From an uncultured Carboxylicivirga sp. (GTDB lineage Bacteria; Bacteroidota; Bacteroidia; Bacteroidales; Marinilabiliaceae), in the NCBI GenBank assembly GCA_947491945.1, contig CANLLN010000034.1, positions 1-46,669 of the forward strand: a stretch of 46,669 nucleotides of DNA. Direction: 5' to 3'. The notes beneath the pieces are model-generated. The model saw nothing but the letters and a program-made list of their open reading frames with translations, ran no database searches and had not been told where the DNA came from. Below, one piece after another: positions 1 to 9,742 of the stretch. The first letter of the stretch is position 1. Every line of letters starts with the position of its first letter. Both the position numbers and the translations under genes were made by a program.

Positions 1-92
1 ATGAAAAACAAAAAGGCTAATCAACAAAGATTAACCTCATATATTGTTCTTCATAAGTATCACTTCTGAAAGTGCCTGCCGTAATAAGCACG

Positions 93-124
93 AAAAAAAG
101 CCGCTCTAACAGAACGGCTTTTGA
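93..124 (-). terminator. Rho-independent terminator of the small secreted protein gene
   Basis: Read on the minus strand, a GC-rich stem (GCCGTTCT against AGAGCGGC, 3-nt loop, one mismatch) is followed by a run of seven T. It lies just past the stop of the gene ending at 147, where an intrinsic terminator is expected. Confidence 0.75.
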
Positions 125-146
125 GATTATATGGCTTAGCAATTAG

Positions 147-584
147 CTACTGTAGCTGTTTAACAAGCGAAAGAACAGCCTTGGCGCATCCTTCCTGTCC
201 GCCTTTAAACGAAAAATACAAGTGGTAAACGCCGGTTTTACGACAGATGAACTGGAATGAATCATACAGTTTACCATTATGGAAATTACTACTAATAAGT
301 TTATCGCCTTCCTTAAGCTGCATAATCATTTTCTCGGAATTGGAAGGGCCATTAACGATGTTAAACTTATACTGCGTATTACTATTCAGTAGCACCGTAA
401 ATTTTACGAAACCGGTTTTGGTGTCTTTCTTCTCTTTCACCATCTCCACTGAAAAATCTTTGATGTACTGGCTCGATCCCATTTCCTTCAGTGCCGTCTT
501 AAGCAAATCATCACCACATTGCGCTGATGCACTAAAGGCACTTATTACAAAGAGAACTAGGAAACTATAAAATAATTTTTTCAT
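147..584 (-). CDS. Small secreted protein of unknown function
   Basis: A 145-residue protein. I chose the internal Met that begins a classic signal peptide (MKKLFYSFLVLFVISAFSASAQ-like: positive N-terminus, hydrophobic core, Ala-X-Ala before Gln); the open frame extends 19 codons upstream, but those residues would precede the signal. The mature part has no motif I can assign. Two cysteines (in the QCGDD and ICRKTG stretches) and another near the C-terminus (EGCAKA) could allow a disulphide. Its alternating hydrophobic/polar pattern suggests a small beta-rich domain in the periplasm or outside. It has its own terminator and lies 68 nt downstream of the lipoprotein gene, so it may be the last gene of the minus-strand cluster. 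Confidence 0.7.
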   Translation of the reverse strand: MKKLFYSFLVLFVISAFSASAQCGDDLLKTALKEMGSSQYIKDFSVEMVKEKKDTKTGFVKFTVLLNSNTQYKFNIVNGPSNSEKMIMQLKEGDKLISSNFHNGKLYDSFQFICRKTGVYHLYFSFKGGQEGCAKAVLSLVKQLQ

Positions 585-652
585 GGTATCAATTTTATAT
601 TGGTCTGGGTTAGAACATTTGCAAAAATAACTTTTTTTCAAACACGCAGACT

Positions 653-1561
653 TTACGACACGATGAATTCTCTCAAGGACTTAATTTCGGCGTTTATATT
701 TGCCACCTGCTCAGGTGTGATTTCTACGTGGCTAATTTCGTCCTGCACAATGATTAACTGACCGTCCTGCTCAATGGTTTTAGGCTCGGCAAACTCGGTT
801 GTGATTTTAACCCCCTCGTAAGCAGCTCTTAACTTACCCAAGCGTTGTGCCAACTCAGCGAAATCAGGGTCGCTACCATAGTTTTTAATGATGATCTCGA
901 TGATATTAATAATGTCCTTTTGCTCGGCTAAACGATTAACCAGGCTCTCGTTATTAGTCTGTTCAATCACATTGCTTGTCAAATACAAACCTTCAATCCA
1001 GGCACCTGTTACGATCAGAGATGATACATTACTACGCTTCTGACTGCGCAGGTAAGAATCCATCTGGTTAAAGCTTGAAATAGAGATCTGCATCAGCGAA
1101 TCCAGGTTATTATGGTTGGTAGCCATGCGCTTTAGTGAGTTAAAATCGAAGAACTGACCCACTTTAATGCCTTCCGAAAGTGTTTTAATAGCTACCAGGT
1201 ACGATACTACAATATTGTTTTTATCAAAGGTATTGATGTAACCCAGGTCAGCACTGTAAACACCAAGGTTTAAAGCACGCTTGTAGCTGGTGTTGTAATC
1301 ATCCACCTTGTCGGTGTTATTCAATATTTTCTGTGAGAAATCAACGCCGGTAGCTTTTATTATTGAAGCCATCTCCACCGGTGATGATATATTTTGAATA
1401 ACATCGCTCATCACTTCTTCCGATAGCTCCAAAGTACCACTCTGAGCTGGGGCAGAAAGTGTTAACTCATCCTCACTACTTTTCTTCGATGAACCGGAAC
1501 ATGCGGACATAAGAAAAACTCCGGCAATCATCATGGTTAGGTAACTAAATTTTCTCAACAT
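653..1561 (-). CDS. Putative lipoprotein of unknown function
   Basis: A 302-residue protein starting at the Met that opens a lipoprotein signal peptide: MLRKFSYLTMMIAGVFLMSAC, with the lipobox MSAC and Cys at about residue 21, followed by SGSS. The frame continues 14 codons upstream, but that extension would bury the signal. The body is mostly helical and charged, with no transmembrane segments after the signal, so it should be attached to a membrane by its lipid anchor. I do not recognise the family. It follows the ABC transporter gene by 56 nt on the same strand, so the two are probably cotranscribed; a role as an accessory lipoprotein of that transporter is an inference from position only. 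Confidence 0.75.
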   Translation of the reverse strand: MLRKFSYLTMMIAGVFLMSACSGSSKKSSEDELTLSAPAQSGTLELSEEVMSDVIQNISSPVEMASIIKATGVDFSQKILNNTDKVDDYNTSYKRALNLGVYSADLGYINTFDKNNIVVSYLVAIKTLSEGIKVGQFFDFNSLKRMATNHNNLDSLMQISISSFNQMDSYLRSQKRSNVSSLIVTGAWIEGLYLTSNVIEQTNNESLVNRLAEQKDIINIIEIIIKNYGSDPDFAELAQRLGKLRAAYEGVKITTEFAEPKTIEQDGQLIIVQDEISHVEITPEQVANINAEIKSLREFIVS

Positions 1562-1617
1562 TATCGTACGTTTTAAATTTCGATTGAAGCAATTATACTC
1601 CATTAGATAGTAAAAGG

Positions 1618-4600
1618 TTACTTTTTAAACAGTTTTAATTCGCCAATGGCATCCATCCCTTTTTTCAGCAAGTCGAAATAAAGCACAGCATACAGCATTA
1701 AGGTGAGCAGCCATACCACGGCAATATTAAACCACAGTGTGTCATAAAAAGAACCGGCAAAATGCTTTTGCGGAGCAAAGAAATGCGTGCGGAAGGACAC
1801 GGCCGATTCGGGTTCGGGTACCTGATAGATAGGATCTACTACCTGAATGAGTTTATCGCCATCGCGCAGTATCTTATTCTTATCAAAGGTCTTACGAACA
1901 ATGTCCGATATACTCTCATTAAAATAGGCATTTCGCACGGCGTCGAACTTTTCGCGGTTATTGCGAATATTCTCCGACATAAAGCGATTAATGGTCTGAT
2001 CGGCCAGGTTAAAAATATCACGGTAATGCGCCTTAAGCTGCTCGATATAGGCGCTTGCCTTATCGGCAACGGCCACATTAAATGCATCGGGATGCAACTG
2101 ATCCAGCGCCTCAAACTTGATGGACGGAACCCGCTTCATCTCCCTGCCCAGCTCGTTGCGAAGCAAAGCCAGATCGTTTTTGCAGGTCTCACTGCTCACA
2201 TCGGCCTTACGACAATTGTCAAGCACCTCCTCCAACTCGGGCAAATAATAGACATTCTTAAAATCAGAACTACTCTGCTTCAGCTCTACCTCGAAGATGT
2301 TCTTCTTAAAGTTATTGTGCTTGTACTGATGTACAATAAGTCCCTCGTAAATATAACGCGATGGCATCACCTCAGCAACCAGGGGCACTTTATCAATACT
2401 GGTAAAATCTTTGTTAAGCTTATCGAAGGTAAACATAGCACCACCCAGCACCATCTGTGGTATCATTACCAAGGGGATAAGAATGTATATGGTGACAATA
2501 GAATTGAAGGATGCTGACAATATTAAGCCCAGGATATTGGCAAAGGCTGATACTGAAAAAAGTGCTAACCAAAATTCAAAATTCATTCCTCTGATGCCCA
2601 AAATGGTGTTGGCCACAAAAACAAACAAAGTCATCTGAATAGCCGACATAACGAACAGGATCAAAACCTTAGATGCCAGATAACTGGAGCGACTCAGGTT
2701 CAGAAACTTTTCCCGTTTTAATATTTTGGCATCTTTAAAAATCTCTTCGGCACTGATTATCAACCCGAAGAAAAGCGCCACAATAATACCCATAAAAATA
2801 TAGGGTGCAATATTCTCATTCTCGCGGAATACATAAACGTTAGATTCCGGATCGACGATATAGCGAATTAAATACGCCAGTATAAATCCCAGAAAGGGCG
2901 CTTCCAGCAGGTTAAGAAGGATGTACTGCTTATTACTGATTTTCGACTTAAAATCGCGTAGCGTGTAAATAAAAAACTGCTTGAACCACGAGGGTATATC
3001 CAATGATTTAGGTGGGGTAGAGGTAACCTGTTCCACCTCAGGCAGCTCAATGTTTTGCTTATAGTGTTCGTGCCACTCCTGCGGCGAAGTTTTACGCTTA
3101 TTGGTATAATTACCATACTCATCAATTACATTGGCATCGATGATGTTGAAAATAAGCTCGGGGTTAAGATTACCGCAAGTAGCACACTCCCCTTGGTCAC
3201 TGTTGATTTGCGCATCCAGCTGTTTAAAATAAATGAGCGACTCACTGGGGTTTCCGTAATACACAGGATATCCACCCGTATCAAGAATGTACATTTTATC
3301 GAACATCTTATAAATATCCGACGAAGGCTGGTGAATCACTACGAAAATGAGCTTTCCTTTCAGCGCCAGCTCTCGCAACAAATTCATCACATTCTCCGAG
3401 TCGCGCGATGACAAACCGGATGTGGGCTCATCGACAAACAGAATACCAGGCTCGCGAATCAGCTCCAGCGCAATGTTCAGTCGCTTGCGCTGTCCCCCGC
3501 TAATCATCTTATTCAGTGGAGAGCCCACTTTAAGGTTACGCCGCTCATACAGCCCCAGACTGGTGAGGGTATTGTTCACCATGGTCTCAATCTCGTCCTC
3601 CGCCTTGTCCTTAAAGCACAGTTTGGCATTGTAATAGAGATTCTCATATACCGTCAGCTCTTCAATCAGCAGATCATCCTGCGGTATATACCCAATTACA
3701 CCTTCTACCTTATCCCGCTCGTGGTGCAGGTTATAACCATTAATAAGTACCTCGCCCTGTGTGGGTGTTTCATTACCACAAAGCACATTGAGCAGAGTGG
3801 TTTTACCGGCACCGCTGGCCCCCATTATACCAATGAGCTTACCTTGCTCTTCTGCAATATTAACGTTGCGCAAGCCGATGCCTCCCGTCTTAAACTGGAA
3901 GCCCACATCATTGACCTCATAAGAGATTTTTGACACGGCCGAATCGGACATAAAGCGCGACACCACGTCAGTATAATAAACCGGCTGTCCTTTGGGTAAC
4001 TTCACAAAACTACCTTTGGGAAACAGATAGATGCGACGGTTATTAATAAGCAAACCATTCAGGAAAATATCCTGATTACCGGTGTAACGAACGAAATAAA
4101 GCCCGGCACTATTGACCCTTAATATCAATACATTGCCATCAATATCACCCGCTTGAATATGCTTGGCCTTTTCAAATTGGGGAGCCTGATGATTGACCAC
4201 TAACACATCATCCAAGTCAAGCTTCGACAAGTCATTATTAACCGTATAGGTTTCAATGGCCTCAATCTCGTCCTGGGGCAACTTAAACACATCGGCCACG
4301 GTATTAATAATGGCCATTCGCTGTTCGGTAAACTTTCGGTCGGCATTAACGAGCTCGTACAAACGAAGCAGCACTACTACCTTTTGCTCCTTATTGAGCT
4401 TCTTATTAATCTTCTTACAGATTCCGAGAATCTTCACGGAATCCTTCATGGAAGTTAGTTTAACTTTGCCTTCCTTATCGTCTCGGCCCAGCTTCGAATC
4501 TTTAGAAAATTTTAAGAAGAGCGAATAATATTCTTCAACAGCTTCGGCATTGAGTTGCTGCTCAAGGAACGTTCTTACATACTCTGTCTCATTCGCTTCA

Positions 4601-4668
4601 ACACCACCATCCTGTTTGGCAATCAAGCCAAACAGTTGCATCAGTGCTTTCAGAATCTCTTCACTCAT
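1618..4668 (-). CDS. TerB-like / ABC ATPase / ABC-2 permease fusion (ABCG-like half transporter)
   Basis: A 1016-residue protein. Residues 1-130 are helical and acidic and resemble TerB/DnaJ-co-chaperone-like domains (GLIAKQDGGV at the start, LVNADRKFTEQR later). Residues about 170-240 look like a small FHA-like beta domain. The ATPase spans about 250-480 with Walker A GASGAGKTT (283-291), signature ISGGQRKR (389-396) and Walker B LFVDEPTSG (410-418), the ABCG (white-brown) type. After a linker with a CATCGN cysteine pair, transmembrane segments run from about residue 580 to 800, then a soluble helical insertion and a last membrane helix near 985-1005. The substrate cannot be read from sequence. 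It sits 29 nt downstream of siaC and probably belongs to the siaB-siaC operon, so its activity may be tied to that phospho-switch (inference). Confidence 0.85.
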   Translation of the reverse strand: MSEEILKALMQLFGLIAKQDGGVEANETEYVRTFLEQQLNAEAVEEYYSLFLKFSKDSKLGRDDKEGKVKLTSMKDSVKILGICKKINKKLNKEQKVVVLLRLYELVNADRKFTEQRMAIINTVADVFKLPQDEIEAIETYTVNNDLSKLDLDDVLVVNHQAPQFEKAKHIQAGDIDGNVLILRVNSAGLYFVRYTGNQDIFLNGLLINNRRIYLFPKGSFVKLPKGQPVYYTDVVSRFMSDSAVSKISYEVNDVGFQFKTGGIGLRNVNIAEEQGKLIGIMGASGAGKTTLLNVLCGNETPTQGEVLINGYNLHHERDKVEGVIGYIPQDDLLIEELTVYENLYYNAKLCFKDKAEDEIETMVNNTLTSLGLYERRNLKVGSPLNKMISGGQRKRLNIALELIREPGILFVDEPTSGLSSRDSENVMNLLRELALKGKLIFVVIHQPSSDIYKMFDKMYILDTGGYPVYYGNPSESLIYFKQLDAQINSDQGECATCGNLNPELIFNIIDANVIDEYGNYTNKRKTSPQEWHEHYKQNIELPEVEQVTSTPPKSLDIPSWFKQFFIYTLRDFKSKISNKQYILLNLLEAPFLGFILAYLIRYIVDPESNVYVFRENENIAPYIFMGIIVALFFGLIISAEEIFKDAKILKREKFLNLSRSSYLASKVLILFVMSAIQMTLFVFVANTILGIRGMNFEFWLALFSVSAFANILGLILSASFNSIVTIYILIPLVMIPQMVLGGAMFTFDKLNKDFTSIDKVPLVAEVMPSRYIYEGLIVHQYKHNNFKKNIFEVELKQSSSDFKNVYYLPELEEVLDNCRKADVSSETCKNDLALLRNELGREMKRVPSIKFEALDQLHPDAFNVAVADKASAYIEQLKAHYRDIFNLADQTINRFMSENIRNNREKFDAVRNAYFNESISDIVRKTFDKNKILRDGDKLIQVVDPIYQVPEPESAVSFRTHFFAPQKHFAGSFYDTLWFNIAVVWLLTLMLYAVLYFDLLKKGMDAIGELKLFKK

Positions 4669-4697
4669 ACTTCAATATTCTCTAAAAAATAAATGTT

Positions 4698-5078
4698 CTA
4701 GTCGGTGTAGGAAATATAATCAAATGGAATTTCAACAATGTCGGCATACTCCTCGCCGGCTTCTTGCATATCTTCTTCCTCTTCGTGATAATGCCATTTG
4801 ATCACCACATCATGGCCATTCTCAACAATCTCTTCAAACTTCAGTAGAATATCCAGAATAACCTTTGACGAAGCGGTATTAAAATACTCCAGTTTAAAAT
4901 TAAACTCTGTTTTATCGGCCGGTGCTTCGGCATAGCCGTCAATCCAATTCAGGATGGGTTCATAAAACATGTTTACATCTTCGGGTAAAGAACGACCCGA
5001 GATTTCGAATTTACCATTGTCCTTATCCAGAATTACATTTGGGGTATCGTCAGTGCCCGCAATATTAATTACTTCCAT
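4698..5078 (-). CDS. siaC: SiaC-family regulatory phosphoprotein (DUF1987)
   Basis: A 126-residue acidic protein. It matches the SiaC/DUF1987 pattern: an N-terminal beta-strand region with TDDTPNVILDKDNGKFEISGRS, then PEDVNMFYEPILNWIDGY, then LEYFNTASSKVILDIL. The FNTASSK segment contains the Ser/Thr site where family members are phosphorylated by SiaB; in Pseudomonas aeruginosa SiaC, unphosphorylated SiaC activates the diguanylate cyclase SiaD. Here it lies 14 nt downstream of the siaB-like kinase on the same strand, so the kinase-substrate pair is intact. No SiaA phosphatase or SiaD cyclase lies in the window. The downstream ABC transporter is an alternative effector (inference). The symbol is by family, not proven orthology. 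Confidence 0.8.
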   Translation of the reverse strand: MEVINIAGTDDTPNVILDKDNGKFEISGRSLPEDVNMFYEPILNWIDGYAEAPADKTEFNFKLEYFNTASSKVILDILLKFEEIVENGHDVVIKWHYHEEEEDMQEAGEEYADIVEIPFDYISYTD

Positions 5079-5092
5079 ATTGTTTTATCCGA

Positions 5093-5662
5093 TTAGTTAC
5101 GTTCTACAGTTGATGTTAAGATAAAAAAGCTTACCTCTTCATTAAGTTTCTTAAACTCAAAATTGAGCTTACCACCGGTTTTTTTGGCAATATCGATAAA
5201 ACCAAGACCGGCACCTCCCTTTTCCGATATCCGTCCTTCACGCATCTGCTTTTTATATAGCTCTGATAAACCCTTCTTATCTAGACTATTCACATGCTCC
5301 AGACTGGCTTTTAATTCAGGGACCTTTTCGTTTTTAATAACATTACCTGTAATAATGTTATAGCTACTCTCGCCATGACTTACCATCACGATGCCGCGAC
5401 GTCCGTCCTCTTCCTCATCCAGCGAATCAGCGTGCTTACTAATGTTCTGAAGACACTCTACCATCACATTGAATACTTTGCGTTGCACCGTATTCGATTC
5501 CTGGCTTTTCTCCAGACTTCTTTCGGTTAACGAAGTAAAGGTCTTTGTAATTTCCTGGGTCACTTCGCCCTCGTAAACCAAATTGATTTCATTGGTTTTC
5601 ATGGTCTTGTACATCTGATATGCAAAGTCCAGAAAACCATGGTTTTCTTTAATCTTATCCAT
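5093..5662 (-). CDS. siaB: SiaB-family serine/threonine kinase (GHKL/anti-sigma-factor-kinase fold)
   Basis: A 189-residue cytosolic protein of the SiaB type (DUF6272), related to SpoIIAB-like GHKL kinases. Visible features are the N-box helix with ECLQNISKHADS (Asn in the ATP-site helix) at about 70-82, and the G-box region GRISEKGGAGLGFIDIAKKTGG near residues 140-165, with the C-terminal beta strands. In characterised systems SiaB phosphorylates SiaC. It is the first gene of the minus-strand cluster siaB-siaC-ABC transporter-lipoprotein. Its 5' region has a TACTTTTG element (5719-5726) that could be its -7 box. Start at the annotated Met gives MDKIKENHGFLDFAYQ, the normal N-terminus. Confidence 0.8.
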   Translation of the reverse strand: MDKIKENHGFLDFAYQMYKTMKTNEINLVYEGEVTQEITKTFTSLTERSLEKSQESNTVQRKVFNVMVECLQNISKHADSLDEEEDGRRGIVMVSHGESSYNIITGNVIKNEKVPELKASLEHVNSLDKKGLSELYKKQMREGRISEKGGAGLGFIDIAKKTGGKLNFEFKKLNEEVSFFILTSTVERN

Positions 5663-5718
5663 ACTTTGAAGTGTGTTTTGCTTACTACTTCTCTATCTTA
5701 TGAAGATAACATGAAATG

Positions 5719-5726
5719 CAAAAGTA
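5719..5726 (-). promoter_or_regulatory. Putative -7 box of the siaB operon promoter
   Basis: Minus-strand TACTTTTG fits the Bacteroidota -7 consensus TAnnTTTG and lies 57 bp upstream of the siaB start. I see no good TTTG -33 partner, so the call is tentative. The rest of the roughly 330-bp gap from 5663 to 5992 is AT-rich and holds no gene I can support. Confidence 0.35.
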
Positions 5727-5992
5727 GAAAGAACAATGAAATTAACATGGCCTTTCTCCCATTGATTTTTACACTTCATGACCGATATTTCTTATTCACA
5801 CTGGTCATCTTCGACAAGATAGAAATTTTCTTACGCTACCTATCTGTGCTGTTACGCAAAAACCAGATAATTGTTTGAATATTTTCCGCAAATTGACCCT
5901 TTGCCTTGACCAATGATCAAATTCCCATACAGAAATAGCTCACATACAGTAAAATAATGAATTATCTCACAGGGCATTAATAAGCAAAAAAA

Positions 5993-6982
5993 TTAGCCAG
6001 GCGACTCCCAGGCTTGAGATTGCGCTGATCGAAATAAAGCATCCAATACCTTCTGATTTAGAACCGCATCATTATCCTGAACTAAAAAATCCTCGCGCGA
6101 TGATAAGCAATCAGCAAAAGCATCAAACATAAGACCATACTGATCTACCGGATCGAGGAATACATCACGGGTGCCATTGGCCGCATCTACGGTTACTTTT
6201 GCTGCCACATCATGATGACTGTTGAAGGGCAGATGCACGGTTATGCGACCGGACGATGCCAGAATATCTACCTGCTGAAAGGCCTGAGCACCGGTAGCCA
6301 CAGAAAATGAAGCATGAGCCGTTCCGAAGTCAAGCAAGGCACTACTCAAACAATCTGTTTCAAACTGAGGATGGATATTGAGCATACCCATTACACGCTG
6401 TGGCTCTTTACCCAACAAAAATCGGGGCACTGACACCGCATAGCAGCCAATATCACGTAGTGCACCACCGCCATATTCTTTGATGTTGCGAATATTGGTT
6501 GGGGAAGCATTGTTGTATGTGAAAACGGTATGAATCGATTGTATTGAGCCAATATTATTGGTGCGTATAATTTCCTGCACCTTTCGCCACTGAGGATGAT
6601 ACTTATACATAAAAGCTTCCTGCAACAAAACATTGTTTTGCTGACAAATAGCAACAGCAGCCTCCGTTTCAGCGGCCGTCATACAAAGGGGCTTCTCGCA
6701 CAATATATGCTTACCGGCAGCCGCTGCTTTGCTTATCCATTGGGCATGCAGATGATTGGGCAAGGGGATATATACGGCATCAATGTCCTTATCTGCCAGC
6801 AAATCTTCGTAGCTGGAATAGTGCTTTCCAATGCTCCATGAGCTGGCAAAATCGGCAGCTTTAACTGCATCTCTTGATGCTATGGCCTCAATACTCACCT
6901 TATCAAGCTTACTGACAGGCAATATAATACGCTTAAGGAAATGATTGGAAATACCCAAAACACCCATACGAAGTTGTTGCAT
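5993..6982 (-). CDS. Gfo/Idh/MocA-family NAD(P)-dependent oxidoreductase
   Basis: A 329-residue cytosolic enzyme. The N-terminal Rossmann domain begins MRMGVLGISNHFLKR-like (a variant of the GxGxxG loop with G-I-S in place of the usual glycine-rich turn). It has DAVYIPLPNHLHAQW around residues 70-85 and the family signature EKPLC, whose lysine is the usual catalytic/substrate residue. The C-terminal alpha/beta domain has YNNASPTNIRNIKEYGGGALRDIGCY, the substrate-binding segment with GGGALxDIG. Family members oxidise or reduce sugars, inositols or dihydrodiols; this sequence resembles the dimeric dihydrodiol dehydrogenase/glucose-fructose oxidoreductase branch. It starts 12 nt after the DUF3352-like gene and is probably cotranscribed as the last gene of the rdgB-porZ cluster. 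Confidence 0.85.
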   Translation of the reverse strand: MQQLRMGVLGISNHFLKRIILPVSKLDKVSIEAIASRDAVKAADFASSWSIGKHYSSYEDLLADKDIDAVYIPLPNHLHAQWISKAAAAGKHILCEKPLCMTAAETEAAVAICQQNNVLLQEAFMYKYHPQWRKVQEIIRTNNIGSIQSIHTVFTYNNASPTNIRNIKEYGGGALRDIGCYAVSVPRFLLGKEPQRVMGMLNIHPQFETDCLSSALLDFGTAHASFSVATGAQAFQQVDILASSGRITVHLPFNSHHDVAAKVTVDAANGTRDVFLDPVDQYGLMFDAFADCLSSREDFLVQDNDAVLNQKVLDALFRSAQSQAWESPG

Positions 6983-6994
6983 AGCATTTTTATT

Positions 6995-9742
6995 TTAGTT
7001 CACCTGATAATTATATACATAGTTTTCCGCACCTCCCACAAGCAGGTTGAAGCGAGATGCTGATGACTTTAGAAAACCTATACTGAAACGAGATCGTCCT
7101 TTGAGGGGAAAGCCTTTATAGGTTTCTCCATCCGCGTTAAGCAGGAAGATACGAGTACCCTGCTTTTCTGATACACCGAACTTGGTATTACTCGCAGAAA
7201 ACTGATAACGATCTACGTGCAGATTTATTTCTTCCTCAAAAGCCTTTTCGAACACCTCTTTGCCCTTATTCGTTAGACATGTAACCCGGTGCGGCTCTGT
7301 AATTAAATAATGAGGTGCCCCTTTCATGGTAAATGCACTTAATGCATGATCCCCATCAATATCCATAAGCTCACGCTGTCGTACTTTTCCGCTGGCCAGA
7401 TCAATCTTAACCAACTGACCACTACTTGAAGTCGTTACCAGGCAGTCTCCTTTTTTATTTTCGCCTTCAATAAAATAAGGTGAATGGACATTTCTTATAA
7501 ACTGTTTACTGAGCCTAACACGTTCGGCACCCCTTCTACTGCAAATGTAGTTGCGCTTATCATCAGCAAAGGCGATGTAATCTTTTCCATTAGAGCGAAA
7601 ATGTTGAATGGGCATACTTACCCGGCCATCCGTTTTATCGAACCGCCAACCGGTGTTTATATTTCCATCGCCATCAAAGAGGTAAATCTTTCGATTGGCA
7701 CAGGCCACAAAAAGGCGATAGTTACGATTGTTATCGTAATCAAAAACCGCCATACCATTGGTTGCCTCGGATGGTAGTCTCACAGGAAACTTCGCCACGT
7801 GATTACCATTTCGATCAAGCAGATAAAGTGATTTCTTCGTATTAAAAAGATACTGTAACTTATTGTTACGGTAATAATCTACCTGTGTAACCTCACTCAG
7901 TATGGGTCCGTCCAATGGTTTTTTCCAAAGTACACGCCCATTGTTACTCATCAGGTAAAGGTTATTTTTCTTATCCTGCACAATCACTTCACGTTCATTG
8001 GTGTAATGATTTTTGACAAGAGCAGGCTTAAGGCATACGGTAGAGTCAAGCAAGCTTTGCCACACGGTGCGGGGCTCAGATTCGCGAGCTGGCATATACT
8101 GCAAAAACCCTGTGGCATAAGTCATGTTTCCTGTACCACTCAGTTGAAAGCCTAAACCATAAAAATTGGCAAGAGCCTCTTTTTGATCATCTCCGAAATC
8201 ACTGAATAAGGGAGCGAAGGCTTGCCCCAGCAATGGTTGAAAATGTGCGGTTTCACAAAACACAAACGCATTCTCGCGATTGGAGAAATTACGCAAAAAG
8301 GACTGATGCGTCTTGCTGTTGCTCAGTGTTTTATTCAGCATATTATCGTAAATAAACTGCTCAATTACCACGGGAGCATCAGCAATTAAAAGGTTATCCT
8401 CGTAAAAAGCTACGTACCTTTGCGGAACTTTCGGAAAGAGAACGCCCAACAAGTCCTTAATCATATCATCCGAGAAACCCCGGTAAATAGGGTAACGGAT
8501 ACCACTATCGGGCTGATACACTCGCGCCACACTTTGCCCTCTTCCTTCACCTTGCATCTGACGAAGCATCTCCAGGCATACGTCGCGGCCTACACTCTGA
8601 CTTTTTAGCTTAAGAACAAGCAACCCATTGGCTTCGGGCTGCAGATAATTATAATCGCCAAAGGCGAGCCCCAGCTCTCCATTCAGCAAGTCAAAAAATT
8701 TATCCTCGGGATTAAACTGATACTTTTGTTCCAAACGATGCACCGCCTGCTGATAGGTGTCCCGGTTATTATCCTTATGAAAAGCAGCCACTCGCTTTTT
8801 TAGTTCACTTCCACTACCCAAGGAATAGGACATATAAGCGCGCGTATTTTGTGGTAATACTTGATGCAATTTACTACGCTGTGGCTTGGCATCGTTCATT
8901 AAATAAGGAAGAATTCCTTTATTGTTTCCATTGATAAAGCCGTTAAAAAGCAGAGACTTTTCATTGATATCTATATCAAACTCACCCCAGGTACTTTGCT
9001 GCTGAAGAATACCCATGCTCTGCTGAAAGGAAGCAGCAGCGAATGACTTGAGTACAGCCGGCAGACGCTCAAAATTAAAAAACACATTTAGCTTTGTGCC
9101 CGCACCAATTGTCTTATAAATCTGTTTAAAGTCGGCCGCATCGGTCCAGTTACTACCGGTTTGCTGCTGCCTAATGGAAGCCTCAATCAATAGACTGGAG
9201 CGACTAAGCAACAAAAGACCTTTGTTGATATTAAGATACCAATTTTGCCCCTTACCTGCGATATGATGAATACGTTGGGCATTATAATTACGGCTATTAT
9301 GAGTAAATCCAAACTGAGACGCTTGTGTAACTATGCGCTCTATTTCACTTTCCTTCCGGCGGTTGGGCAACTCAAACATGAATAACGCACTTACCTGATC
9401 CTTCCCTTGAGGATGCAAGGAGCATTTAAGGGGACAAGCTCCAATAACATTGGAGATAGGAATACCTTCACTAGTCTTGAGAGAATCAAGGCCTGTCAAG
9501 TACTTCCGCAATCCACCTCCAAGCGCAGAATGTTGCAACTCCTGACCATACGCAATGGTATTATGCATGGCCTCGCTGATAAATTCAAGACTCTCGGCTT
9601 TAATGATAATAGCCACATCTGCAGGAATAGCTGACAATGCACGTCCATTATCGTATTTTTTATCACGATTTACCTGAAATAGAATATATCCGAGTAGTAA
9701 ACAACAAATAGCAACAGTAGCCAGCGCCCAGCCTTTCTTCAT
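6995..9742 (-). CDS. Membrane-anchored DUF3352-like protein with C-terminal propeller-like repeats
   Basis: A 915-residue protein with one N-terminal membrane helix (WALATVAICCLLLGYILF, residues 5-22) and a large extracytoplasmic part. Residues about 35-560 resemble DUF3352-type proteins, beginning with the SAIPADVAIIIKAES pattern and containing domain repeats such as KLNVFFNFERLP. Residues about 580-915 contain repeated beta-strand units of the PQQ/WD propeller kind (NLYLMSNNGRVLWKK, SLYLLDRNGNHVAKFP, KIYLFDGDGNINTGW), so a beta-propeller is likely. No catalytic motif is seen. The gene lies 103 nt after the phosphoethanolamine transferase gene in a minus-strand cluster with porZ, which hints at an envelope role, but the function is unknown. 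Confidence 0.7.
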   Translation of the reverse strand: MKKGWALATVAICCLLLGYILFQVNRDKKYDNGRALSAIPADVAIIIKAESLEFISEAMHNTIAYGQELQHSALGGGLRKYLTGLDSLKTSEGIPISNVIGACPLKCSLHPQGKDQVSALFMFELPNRRKESEIERIVTQASQFGFTHNSRNYNAQRIHHIAGKGQNWYLNINKGLLLLSRSSLLIEASIRQQQTGSNWTDAADFKQIYKTIGAGTKLNVFFNFERLPAVLKSFAAASFQQSMGILQQQSTWGEFDIDINEKSLLFNGFINGNNKGILPYLMNDAKPQRSKLHQVLPQNTRAYMSYSLGSGSELKKRVAAFHKDNNRDTYQQAVHRLEQKYQFNPEDKFFDLLNGELGLAFGDYNYLQPEANGLLVLKLKSQSVGRDVCLEMLRQMQGEGRGQSVARVYQPDSGIRYPIYRGFSDDMIKDLLGVLFPKVPQRYVAFYEDNLLIADAPVVIEQFIYDNMLNKTLSNSKTHQSFLRNFSNRENAFVFCETAHFQPLLGQAFAPLFSDFGDDQKEALANFYGLGFQLSGTGNMTYATGFLQYMPARESEPRTVWQSLLDSTVCLKPALVKNHYTNEREVIVQDKKNNLYLMSNNGRVLWKKPLDGPILSEVTQVDYYRNNKLQYLFNTKKSLYLLDRNGNHVAKFPVRLPSEATNGMAVFDYDNNRNYRLFVACANRKIYLFDGDGNINTGWRFDKTDGRVSMPIQHFRSNGKDYIAFADDKRNYICSRRGAERVRLSKQFIRNVHSPYFIEGENKKGDCLVTTSSSGQLVKIDLASGKVRQRELMDIDGDHALSAFTMKGAPHYLITEPHRVTCLTNKGKEVFEKAFEEEINLHVDRYQFSASNTKFGVSEKQGTRIFLLNADGETYKGFPLKGRSRFSIGFLKSSASRFNLLVGGAENYVYNYQVN

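Noticed and set aside
1762-2517. Long plus-strand open frame opposite the ABC transporter
   Set aside because: Antisense to a clearly coding gene with intact ABC motifs and no protein family of its own.
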